Of a DNA stretch of 64,000 nucleotides, positions 1 through 7,288 are shown one piece after another. The notes under the pieces are model-generated. The model was given only the letters and a program-made list of their open reading frames with translations, did not search any database and was not told the DNA's origin. Origin of the DNA: Polaribacter sp. SA4-12 (GTDB taxonomy: Bacteria; Bacteroidota; Bacteroidia; Flavobacteriales; Flavobacteriaceae); assembly GCF_002163675.1 (NCBI RefSeq), contig NZ_CP019334.1, positions 2,337,501-2,401,500 on the forward strand, given 5' to 3'. Within the stretch, counting starts at the first letter, position 1. Each line of letters starts with the position of its first letter. A program made the translations under genes and the position numbers.

Positions 1-1
1 G

Positions 2-445
2 GTTGTTTCTCATAACGACAATAGAATTCGTTCTACTCCTGTACCTGTTGCCTCAAATATTCGTTTGTTAGCAAGTGATGTTGATGTTGTTGGTATTGAT
101 GAAGCTCAGTTTTTTGATGATGAAATTGTTGCAGTTTGTAACGATTTAGCAAACAGAGGAGTTAGAGTAATTGTTGCTGGTTTAGATATGGATTTTAAAG
201 GAAATCCTTTTGGGCCAATGCCAGCTTTAATGGCTACTGCTGAATATGTAACAAAAGTGCATGCCGTTTGCACACATACAGGTAATTTAGCTCATTATAG
301 TTTTAGAAAAGCGCAAAATGATGACTTAGTGATGTTGGGCGAAACTCAAGAATATGAGCCTTTAAGTAGAGCTGCTTACTACAAAGCTTTGAAAAGCCAG
401 AAAGCAGAAAAAACTTCTGAAAAAGAAAATAATACAGATGAATAA
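2..445 (+). CDS. tdk: Thymidine kinase, 5' end cut by the window edge
   Basis: Thymidine kinase phosphorylates thymidine to dTMP with ATP in pyrimidine salvage. The frame is open from base 2, so the P-loop and the start lie outside the window. Visible are the DEAQFF active-site box, the segment GLDMDFKGNPFGPMP and the C-terminal stretch CTHTGNLAHYSFRK. The zinc site of this family normally uses four Cys/His ligands; here only one Cys is left in CTHT and the usual second CxxC/H pair reads RAAYYK. From memory this reduced form is usual in Flavobacteriia. The stop overlaps the start of alr by 8 bases, so the two are probably co-transcribed. Confidence 0.9.
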   Translation, partial: VVSHNDNRIRSTPVPVASNIRLLASDVDVVGIDEAQFFDDEIVAVCNDLANRGVRVIVAGLDMDFKGNPFGPMPALMATAEYVTKVHAVCTHTGNLAHYSFRKAQNDDLVMLGETQEYEPLSRAAYYKALKSQKAEKTSEKENNTDE

Positions 446-1538
446 TCATGTTACTATATTAGAAATTGATGGAAATGCAATCTTGCATAACCTAAATTAT
501 TTTAAAGAAAAACTAAAACCAGAAACAAAAATTTTGGCTGTTGTTAAAGCTTTTGGATATGGAAGTGATGCAGTACAAATTGCTAAATTCTTAGAAGATA
601 AAGTAGATTATTTTGCGGTAGCTTATGCTAATGAAGGAATCGCTTTACGTGAAGCAAAAATTGAAACTCCTATTTTAGTTTTACATCCTCAAACACAAAA
701 CTTACAATCTATTGTAGATTATAGACTAGAACCGAACTTATATAGTTTTAAAATATTTAATGCTTTTTTAAAACTAGCTGATGAAATTCCGTTAATGAAT
801 TACCCAATTCATATAAAATTTAATACAGGATTAAATAGATTGGGTTTTTGGCATACAGATATTCCTAAAATAATTTCTAGTTTAAAAGAAACTACACATG
901 TAAAAGTACATTCTTTATTCTCTCATTTGGCAGCTAGTGAAGATCTTGAAGAAAAAGATTTTACAATCAATCAGATTAACAATTTTGCATACATAGCACA
1001 ACAGTTCTACAAACATTTAGGTTACGAACCAATGTTACATGTTTTAAATACTTCTGGAGTTGTAAACTACCCAAAAGCACAATTTGATATGGTGAGAATT
1101 GGAATTGGTCTCTATGGTTTTGGGAATGATGAAAAGGAAACGAGTCAACTTAAAAACACGCATAATTTAAAATCAATTATTTCTCAAATTCACTTAATCG
1201 AACCTGGAGAAACAGTAGGTTATAACAGAGCTTTCGTTGCAAAAAAACCAACAAAAACAGCTACGATTCCTATTGGTCATGCAGATGGTTTGTCTAGAAG
1301 ATTAGGAAATAAAAAAGGATTTGTACTTATCAATAATCAGAAAGCACCAATAGTTGGTAACGTTTGTATGGATATGATTATGGTAAATATTACCAAAATT
1401 GATTGTAAAGAAGGTGATGAAGTTATCATTTTTAACAATCAAGAAATGATACAATATATTGCTGATGTTTCTGAAACAATCCCTTACGAAACCTTGACCG
1501 CAATTTCTCAACGTGTTAACAAAATGTTAAAAGTCTAA
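438..1538 (+). CDS. alr: Alanine racemase
   Basis: PLP enzyme that interconverts L- and D-alanine; D-alanine is needed for peptidoglycan stem peptides. The 366 residues match the usual length. The PLP lysine lies in VVKAFGYGS near residue 36, in place of the common KANAYGHG. The second catalytic base, the tyrosine in VGYNRAF (Tyr265 of the Geobacillus enzyme), is present, and the CMDMIMVN box is intact. One oddity: the usual IGYADG reads IGHADG, so the tyrosine equivalent to Tyr284 is a histidine. The start overlaps the tdk stop by 8 bases, suggesting translational coupling. Some Bacteroidetes also carry a MurF-Alr fusion; this one stands alone. Confidence 0.93.
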   Translation: MNNHVTILEIDGNAILHNLNYFKEKLKPETKILAVVKAFGYGSDAVQIAKFLEDKVDYFAVAYANEGIALREAKIETPILVLHPQTQNLQSIVDYRLEPNLYSFKIFNAFLKLADEIPLMNYPIHIKFNTGLNRLGFWHTDIPKIISSLKETTHVKVHSLFSHLAASEDLEEKDFTINQINNFAYIAQQFYKHLGYEPMLHVLNTSGVVNYPKAQFDMVRIGIGLYGFGNDEKETSQLKNTHNLKSIISQIHLIEPGETVGYNRAFVAKKPTKTATIPIGHADGLSRRLGNKKGFVLINNQKAPIVGNVCMDMIMVNITKIDCKEGDEVIIFNNQEMIQYIADVSETIPYETLTAISQRVNKMLKV

Positions 1539-1586
1539 ATTTTTTATTACTTTAGCAATCTAATAATTAATTAAAAATAAAGTAAA

Positions 1587-1997
1587 ATGTTAAAAGAATT
1601 TAAAGATTTTATTACTGGTGGTAATGTAATTGAATTTGCAGTTGCAGTAATTATGGCTGGCGCAATTGGTGCTGTTGTAAAAGGATTTGTAAGTAATATT
1701 GTTATGCCAGTTGTAGGTTTATTTACAGGAGGCGTAAGTTTAGCAGATCAAAAACATGTTTTATCTGAAGCAATTTTAGATGCAGCAGGTAAAGTAACAA
1801 CTCCAGAAAACGCAATTACTTATGGTGCTTGGATTGATACTATTATCAACTTAATCATTGTTGGTTTTGTAATGTTTATGATTGTAAAAGCATACAACAA
1901 GACTAAAAAGAAAGAAGAAGCAGCTCCTGCAGCTCCAAAAGGACCAAGTCAAGAAGACTTGTTATCTGAAATTAGAGATTTATTAGCTAAGAAATAA
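1587..1997 (+). CDS. mscL: Large-conductance mechanosensitive channel MscL
   Basis: Inner-membrane channel that opens under membrane tension and releases solutes on osmotic downshock. At 136 residues it has the normal MscL size. The N-terminal amphipathic helix (MLKEFKDFITGGNVIEFAVA), the pore helix TM1 with alternating small residues (AGAIGAVVKGFVSNIVMP), a periplasmic loop, TM2 (residues about 88-108) and a charged C-terminal helix ending in DLLSEIRDLLAKK are all visible. A promoter-like TACTTTAG lies at 1548-1555, and a strong terminator follows the gene, so it is probably a single-gene transcript. Confidence 0.96.
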   Translation: MLKEFKDFITGGNVIEFAVAVIMAGAIGAVVKGFVSNIVMPVVGLFTGGVSLADQKHVLSEAILDAAGKVTTPENAITYGAWIDTIINLIIVGFVMFMIVKAYNKTKKKEEAAPAAPKGPSQEDLLSEIRDLLAKK

Positions 1998-2022
1998 GTT
2001 TTAGGTTTTCTTAATAAAATAT

Positions 2023-2048
2023 AAACCCAAGCAATTGCTTGGGTTTTT
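2023..2048 (+). terminator. Rho-independent terminator after mscL
   Basis: Perfect inverted repeat with arms AAACCCAAGCAA and TTGCTTGGGTTT and essentially no loop spacer, followed by a T run. It sits 25 bases after mscL and before the convergent truB, so it may serve both strands. The same sequence recurs after the protease gene at 33752-33777. Confidence 0.85.
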
Positions 2049-2084
2049 TTATATTCTGTATTTTTATCTTGATAAAATATTTTT

Positions 2085-2780
2085 TTAATCACCTTTTAAA
2101 CCTTCTATAAAACCCTCCACAGAAAGTCCTTTATCAACAGAAAAATCACCAATTTTAGTTCTTCTCAATGCAGATAAATGTGCGCCAGAATTTAAAGCTA
2201 ATCCAAAATCATAGGCTAAAGATCTAATATAAGTTCCTTTACTACAAACCACTCTGAACTCTACTTCTGGTAAATTTATTTTTGTTATTTCAAATTCTGA
2301 TATCGTTACTGTTCTTGCGTTAATCTCTGTAGTTTCACCTTTTCTAGCCAATTCATATAAACGCTTACCGTCTTTTTTTATAGCAGAGAAAATAGGTGGT
2401 TTTTGCTGAATTTCACCAACAAACTGTTTTGTTGTTTCGTGTAATAATTCTTCTGTAATATGTTCTGTTGGATATGTTTTATCTACTTCAGTCTCTAAAT
2501 CGTAACTAGGAGTTGTAGCACCAATTGTAAAAGTACCTGTATATTCTTTTACCTGACCTTGATAGATATGTATTTCTTTGGTTTGTTTACCTGTACAAAT
2601 AATTAACAACCCAGTTGCTAAAGGATCTAATGTACCTGCGTGACCAACTTTAATTTTTTTGATATTAAAGCGTTGCCTTATTTCCCAACGAAGTTTATTT
2701 ACTACTTGAAATGAGGTCCAGTTTAAAGGTTTATCAATCAATAAAACCTGACCATTTTGATACTCTTCAATATTCATCAA
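2085..2780 (-). CDS. truB: tRNA pseudouridine(55) synthase TruB
   Basis: Converts U55 in the T-loop of tRNAs to pseudouridine. The 231-residue protein carries the family signature KVGHAGTLDPLATGLLI at residues 44-60, with the catalytic aspartate at D52. The start of the protein (LLIDKPLNWTSFQVVNKL) and the motif GTYIRSLAYDFG are also typical. It is the short Bacteroidetes form without a clear PUA domain. It is the last gene of the minus-strand operon ftsX-DUF3098-uppP-truB; the gap to uppP is 7 bases. Confidence 0.95.
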   Translation of the reverse strand: MMNIEEYQNGQVLLIDKPLNWTSFQVVNKLRWEIRQRFNIKKIKVGHAGTLDPLATGLLIICTGKQTKEIHIYQGQVKEYTGTFTIGATTPSYDLETEVDKTYPTEHITEELLHETTKQFVGEIQQKPPIFSAIKKDGKRLYELARKGETTEINARTVTISEFEITKINLPEVEFRVVCSKGTYIRSLAYDFGLALNSGAHLSALRRTKIGDFSVDKGLSVEGFIEGLKGD

Positions 2781-2787
2781 TAAAAAA

Positions 2788-3597
2788 TTAAATAGTCAAT
2801 TTATAAATAAAAAAATGAATGACTAACAAAGCGATTCCTAAAACAATTCTGTAATAACCAAAAATTTTAAATCCTTTTTTACTTAAATAATCGATAAAAG
2901 ATTTAATAGCAATTAAAGCTACTACAAAAGCAATAATATTTCCAATAATTAGATAATTAATTTGGTCTGAAGACAACACAAAACCTGCCTTATAATATTT
3001 ATATATTTTATAAGCTGTTGCACCAAACATTGTTGGTACTGCTAAGAAAAATGAAAATTCTGCAGCAGTTTTTCTATTGATTTTTTGTGTCATTCCACCA
3101 ACAATACTCGCACCACTTCTAGAAGTACCAGGAATCATTGCTAAACATTGAAAGAAACCAATTTTTAAAGCAGTCATATAGCTTATCTCTGTGTGAGCAG
3201 TTGGGTTTTCGGCATCATATACTTCATTTTCTTTAAACCAATCATCAACTTTTAATAGAATAAAACCCCCTATTATTAATGAAATAGCAACAGTTACAGG
3301 GCTCTCTAAAAGGCTATCTATAAAATCGTTTAATAATAAACCTAAAACTACAGCAGGAATAAATGCTACTAATAATTTAAAGTAGAAATCCACACTTTGA
3401 AAAAAGCGTTTCCAATATAAAACAACAACAGACAAGATTGCACCTAGTTGAATTACAATGGTAAAAAGTTTGGTAAAATCGTCTGTAGCAATTCGCATAA
3501 AAGACGAAGCGATAATCATATGTCCTGTTGATGATACAGGTAAATATTCTGTTATTCCTTCAATAACAGCTAAAATTATAGTTTCTAATAAATTCAT
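2788..3597 (-). CDS. uppP: Undecaprenyl-diphosphatase UppP (BacA)
   Basis: Integral membrane phosphatase that recycles undecaprenyl diphosphate to undecaprenyl phosphate, the lipid carrier for peptidoglycan and surface polysaccharide. Its 269 residues match the family. Both active-site boxes are present: [14 protein letters not shown] at residues 13-26, and [13 protein letters not shown] in the middle of the protein. About eight hydrophobic segments follow. It also links to the polysaccharide genes at 41-56 kb, which need the same lipid carrier. It is separated from DUF3098 by 2 bases. Confidence 0.95.
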   Translation of the reverse strand: MNLLETIILAVIEGITEYLPVSSTGHMIIASSFMRIATDDFTKLFTIVIQLGAILSVVVLYWKRFFQSVDFYFKLLVAFIPAVVLGLLLNDFIDSLLESPVTVAISLIIGGFILLKVDDWFKENEVYDAENPTAHTEISYMTALKIGFFQCLAMIPGTSRSGASIVGGMTQKINRKTAAEFSFFLAVPTMFGATAYKIYKYYKAGFVLSSDQINYLIIGNIIAFVVALIAIKSFIDYLSKKGFKIFGYYRIVLGIALLVIHFFIYKLTI

Positions 3598-3599
3598 TC

Positions 3600-3842
3600 T
3601 TATTTTTTAGGGTTTGCTAAAATAGCGTAAATCTCTATTGCTAAACCAATAATTACTAATGTTGGTGCTAAACGAATACGTTGCCAGTTGTAGATTTCTT
3701 CATTAAAAACTTCTGGATTATCACTTCCTCCTCCAGACATAAATATAAAGCCAAGAGTAATAAATATGATACCAACAATCATTATCATGTAATTTCTTTT
3801 ACCAAATAAAAAAGTTGGTTTTTGTATATTTTCGTTTTCCAT
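3600..3842 (-). CDS. DUF3098 membrane protein
   Basis: 80-residue protein with two hydrophobic segments (about residues 18-36 and 57-76) joined by a short loop containing [16 protein letters not shown]. This matches the DUF3098 family, which as far as I recall is confined to Bacteroidetes and usually found next to ftsX. The function is not known. Its place between ftsX and uppP, with gaps of 4 and 2 bases, suggests a part in division or cell-wall synthesis, but that rests only on context. Confidence 0.8.
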   Translation of the reverse strand: MENENIQKPTFLFGKRNYMIMIVGIIFITLGFIFMSGGGSDNPEVFNEEIYNWQRIRLAPTLVIIGLAIEIYAILANPKK

Positions 3843-3846
3843 ATTA

Positions 3847-4725
3847 TTAATAGTAAAGTTCGTCTGTTTGTAAGTTTAAGAAACGTTGTGTAGCAAAAAA
3901 AGTACTTATCAAAGTAATTAAAAAAGCTGAAATTAAAACGCCTCCAACTAAATATCCTAAAGTAACATAATCTTTAATTAGTTCTAAACTTGGTGCATAT
4001 TTATCTATATAATAGACAACAAATGCCAATCCTATTAGTGCTATAATTGCGCCAATCATTCCTAATCTTATACCTCGCCAAATAAAAGGTTTTCTGATAA
4101 ATCCTTTAGTGGCGCCAACCATTTGCATGGTTTTTATATTAAAACGTTTAGAGTAAATAGAAAGCCTAATTGAACTATTAATTAAAATCATTGATACTAA
4201 ACCAAAAAACCCGCTAAAAACTAATAGCCAAAAACTAATTCTTTTTATATTTTTAGTTAGTAAATTAATTAATGGTTTATCATAAGAAACATCCGCTACA
4301 AAAGCATTTTTAAGAAAACGCTCTTCCAATTCTTGCATTTTTTCTGGAGTAACAAAATCTGCTTTCAGATAAATATCTATTCCATTTTTTAGTGGATTTT
4401 TTCCTAAAAATTTCAGAAAATCTTCACCAATTTCTTTACTGTAAATTTTCGCAGCCTTTTCTTTACTTGTATAAATAATTCTCTTAGTAAATTCCTCCTT
4501 TTGTAAAGATGCTTTTAAATCGTTTCTATTTTTAGTAGAAACATCATCCTTTAAAAATAAAGTTATGGCTACTTTTTCTTTTACACGGTTTGCAACTAAA
4601 GTTGATTTTAATAAAACCAGCCCTAAAACACCAACCATAAAAAGAACTAAAGCAATACTTATTACTACTGAAAAGTAAGAAGATTGCAGTCGTCGTTTTT
4701 GATAAGAATCAAATTTGGAGGACAT
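3847..4725 (-). CDS. ftsX: Cell division protein FtsX
   Basis: Permease-like subunit of the FtsEX complex, which senses division in the cytoplasm and activates peptidoglycan hydrolases in the periplasm through an EnvC-type partner. The 292 residues show a cytoplasmic N-terminus, TM1 (about 20-42), a periplasmic domain (about 45-165) and three further transmembrane segments in the C-terminal half, the FtsX/MacB-like core. ftsE is not adjacent. A likely partner, the EnvC-like protein, is encoded at 25121-26389. This is the first gene of a tight operon; GCAAGATA at 4752-4759 (reverse: TATCTTGC) resembles a -7 element. Confidence 0.93.
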   Translation of the reverse strand: MSSKFDSYQKRRLQSSYFSVVISIALVLFMVGVLGLVLLKSTLVANRVKEKVAITLFLKDDVSTKNRNDLKASLQKEEFTKRIIYTSKEKAAKIYSKEIGEDFLKFLGKNPLKNGIDIYLKADFVTPEKMQELEERFLKNAFVADVSYDKPLINLLTKNIKRISFWLLVFSGFFGLVSMILINSSIRLSIYSKRFNIKTMQMVGATKGFIRKPFIWRGIRLGMIGAIIALIGLAFVVYYIDKYAPSLELIKDYVTLGYLVGGVLISAFLITLISTFFATQRFLNLQTDELYY

Positions 4726-4802
4726 CTATAGTTTGGTTTTTAATTTAGCACGCAAGATAATAATTAGAAAGCAGTTGACAGTAAGAGTTGGCAGTAATTT
4801 AA

Positions 4803-5204
4803 CTAATCTATTTCTTGACATAACTCTATAAGAACACCATTTGTTGATTTTGGATGTAAAAACACTACTAATTTGTTGTCTGCACCTTTCTTTGGCGTTT
4901 CATTTAAAACAATAAAACCTTCTTTTTGAAGTCTTTTTATTTCTGATTCGATGTCATTAACAGCAAATGCTATGTGATGAATTCCTTCTCCTTTTTTCTC
5001 TATAAACTTTGCAATTGGGCTCTCTGGGTTTGTAGCTTCTAACAATTCTATCTTATTTGGACCTGATTGAAAAAAAGAGGTTTTTACTCCTTCAGAAGCA
5101 ACTTCTTCAGTTTTATAATGTGCTTTTCCAAAAAGTGAAGCAAATAGTTGGTTCGATTTTTCTAAATCTTTTACTGCAATACCAATGTGTTCAATTTTTT
5201 CCAT
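4803..5204 (-). CDS. mce: Methylmalonyl-CoA epimerase
   Basis: Interconverts (2R)- and (2S)-methylmalonyl-CoA in propionyl-CoA/succinyl-CoA metabolism. The 133-residue protein is a VOC-fold metalloenzyme. Its metal ligands can be placed in MEKIEHIGIAV (His), GIHHIAFAV (His) and GVLIELCQ (Glu). Length and motifs agree with bacterial Mce. The methylmalonyl-CoA mutase genes are not nearby. It is separated from ftsX by 77 bases and from the upstream gene by a terminator hairpin, so it is likely transcribed separately. Confidence 0.92.
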   Translation of the reverse strand: MEKIEHIGIAVKDLEKSNQLFASLFGKAHYKTEEVASEGVKTSFFQSGPNKIELLEATNPESPIAKFIEKKGEGIHHIAFAVNDIESEIKRLQKEGFIVLNETPKKGADNKLVVFLHPKSTNGVLIELCQEID

Positions 5205-5218
5205 GTTTCAAAAATAAG

Positions 5219-5250
5219 AAAACTGTTTCAATTTAAATTGAAACAGTTTT
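5219..5250 (-). terminator. Terminator hairpin before mce
   Basis: Perfect 32-base palindrome with arms AAAACTGTTTCAATTT and AAATTGAAACAGTTTT. Read on the minus strand it is followed by TTTTCTTATTTTTG, as expected for a terminator of the gene ending at 5276. The mce start is only 15 bases downstream of it, so the region may also carry the mce promoter. Confidence 0.6.
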
Positions 5251-5275
5251 CACCCAAAACAAATAATTATACAAT

Positions 5276-5755
5276 TTAATTCTCGTAACCAAATTCACTA
5301 TTTCCTTCAACATCTAATTTTACTACTTTTAAATATACATTTTTCATATTTGAATTTTCAATATTCAATATTTCTGCATTTAGATATACTATTTCATTCT
5401 CTCTTAATAAAAGAGAAAGTGTCTTATGAGACGATTTTATTGCATGAAAACTTGGTGTTTCTTTAGTAATTTCTGCTTTTTCATCGAGCTTTTTATTATT
5501 TATCATTAAAGCCAATGCTGTCTTATGGTCTTTATAAAAAGTATTTATTGAGTTTTGATAAAAACCCCATGATATTTTATAAACTCCATAAACTGGTATC
5601 GTCAGTTTTTCACCATTCCATAAAGAATGAATTCCTCTTTCATCATCTTTAGAAGAAAAATTTACAACACCATTAGTAATTAATATTTTTAATTCTACAT
5701 TTAAATTGAAAGTACTTCTATTTTTAACTGGTTTCTCTAATACATTAACATTCAT
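5276..5755 (-). CDS. Small C1q/TNF-like protein of unknown function
   Basis: I do not recognise a named family with certainty. The protein is about 159 residues with the start I prefer, ATG at 5755, because a perfect TATTTTTG promoter element sits just upstream at 5773-5780; a longer frame from 5815 would begin above that promoter. The pattern IPVYGVYKISWGFYQNS, then TALALMINN, then TLSLLLRENEIVYLNAEI, ending in YLKVVKLD, resembles the beta-strand order of C1q-like jelly-roll domains. No signal peptide or membrane segment is visible. It lies alone between two terminator-like or intergenic stretches. Confidence 0.55.
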   Translation of the reverse strand: MNVNVLEKPVKNRSTFNLNVELKILITNGVVNFSSKDDERGIHSLWNGEKLTIPVYGVYKISWGFYQNSINTFYKDHKTALALMINNKKLDEKAEITKETPSFHAIKSSHKTLSLLLRENEIVYLNAEILNIENSNMKNVYLKVVKLDVEGNSEFGYEN

Positions 5756-5772
5756 AATCTTTTCCTTTTTTA

Positions 5773-5780
5773 CAAAAATA
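5773..5780 (-). promoter_or_regulatory. Bacteroidetes -7 element for the C1q-like gene
   Basis: The minus strand reads TATTTTTG, a perfect match to the Bacteroidetes TAnnTTTG element, 17 bases before the ATG at 5755. No clear -33 TTG was found. It decides the start codon, because the alternative ATG at 5815 lies upstream of it. Confidence 0.5.
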
Positions 5781-5843
5781 CCTATTGAAATAAGTTCTTG
5801 AAAGAGGAAAAACACCTGATTATGAATAGGTAAACATTATCTA

Positions 5844-7265
5844 TTACTTCGCATTTATAACAACATTATCCAATTCATAAGTTCCATCAAAATTCACATT
5901 TCCATTTCCTGAATATTTAAAAGCGATATAAGCTGTACCTGAATAATTTGATAAATCAATATATGTAGAATGTATCCAATTTTTAAAATTCTCTCCATCA
6001 GAAACAATTTTTGCAGGTAAAACAAACCAAGTTGCCAAATTTATACTATTTTCATTACCATTAAAATCAGTAGAAATTAATACTTGTAACTCACTTCCGT
6101 TTGAAAAACTATTGGAAGTTTCAAAAGACAAAAACTCTTGTGTTGTTGTGTCTAAATCAACACCTTCTGTAATTAACCACGAAATTGTACTTACATCTCC
6201 AGAATTTTTAGAACCAACTCTTGCTGCTTTACTTTGCGCATAAGAATCTGTATAGGATCTCCACGATTTTGTACCTTCTTCACGATAATTAATCCAATTT
6301 AAAACATCAATATCTCCAGATTCATCATCAAAATTCTCATCCAATAAAATTGTTGTAAAATCTGCTATAGGTAAAGGAGAGCATCTTTCTTCAGTCATAA
6401 CAACATCATTAGTATTGTTTATATTTAACACAATAAAATTACCTCCAAAATCTTTAGAAACTATCGCATTGATGCTTCCTGCTTTTTCTGGTAAAGTTTC
6501 ATTTGAAAAACGTGAAAAAGAACTCGTTTCTACTAACAACTCATCATAACCTAAGCCCAAACAAGTTTGAATTTTACGTTGAGTATCAAAATCTTCTTTT
6601 GGATCTACATAAGATTTCCCTGATAAATTTGCTTCAAAAAATACATTTTCTAATGTGATAAACGTTCCAATATCTGTTTCATTTATTCCTGCAAAATCTA
6701 TTATTTTAGGAATAATCTCTTTTGTAGTTTCTGATCTATAAATATGATTTGGAATTTGATTTACAGTTATGTTTTCAATTTCAGTAATATCTGTCGATTT
6801 TATTTTTCCACCAATTGTAATTATTCCATTTCCAGAATTAGTTTCACCAATATACAATCCCTTTAGACGAATATAAATCTCTCTCCCAATATTAAACTTA
6901 TTGTAACTATTACTCAAGTTTAAAGCAACTTTTATCCCTGAAACTGGGTTTTCCGGAGCATCTTGCATATAAAATTCCTTGTAGAAATTCCCGGATTTAT
7001 CCGAAGAGATAACATATCCTTTTACAACGATGTTCGATGTAATTTCTAACGGATCATTGCCAATTATATACAATTCTTTTACTTGTTGTATTGTTTTCAT
7101 TTGAAGATCCCCAGTACTAATACTATCTAAAATTTTAGCGATATCTTCATTTTCTTCAATTCCTAAACTTTCTGGAACTGTAAAATCTCCATCTTCTACA
7201 CAGGTGATAAAAGAAATACTAATTATTACAAAAAATAGTAAAGTGCTTATTTTATTCGTTTTCAT
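5844..7265 (-). CDS. DUF5689 surface lipoprotein with choice-of-anchor J domain
   Basis: 473-residue lipoprotein: a hydrophobic leader ends in SFITC with the lipidated Cys at 22. Residues about 60-290 match DUF5689, with OB-fold-like strands such as VVKGYVISSDKSGNFYKEFY. Residues about 310-473 are a jelly-roll of the choice-of-anchor J type (ENFDDESGDIDVLNWINYRE ... YELDNVVINAK). It lies 23 bases downstream of the TonB receptor on the same strand, so it is probably the receptor's outer-membrane partner in the position where SusD-like proteins usually stand. The substrate is unknown; the phosphodiesterase-type gene opposite suggests a phosphorylated or nucleic-acid substrate (inference). Confidence 0.75.
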   Translation of the reverse strand: MKTNKISTLLFFVIISISFITCVEDGDFTVPESLGIEENEDIAKILDSISTGDLQMKTIQQVKELYIIGNDPLEITSNIVVKGYVISSDKSGNFYKEFYMQDAPENPVSGIKVALNLSNSYNKFNIGREIYIRLKGLYIGETNSGNGIITIGGKIKSTDITEIENITVNQIPNHIYRSETTKEIIPKIIDFAGINETDIGTFITLENVFFEANLSGKSYVDPKEDFDTQRKIQTCLGLGYDELLVETSSFSRFSNETLPEKAGSINAIVSKDFGGNFIVLNINNTNDVVMTEERCSPLPIADFTTILLDENFDDESGDIDVLNWINYREEGTKSWRSYTDSYAQSKAARVGSKNSGDVSTISWLITEGVDLDTTTQEFLSFETSNSFSNGSELQVLISTDFNGNENSINLATWFVLPAKIVSDGENFKNWIHSTYIDLSNYSGTAYIAFKYSGNGNVNFDGTYELDNVVINAK

Positions 7266-7288
7266 TTTCTCTTTTTTTTTGATTTTAA

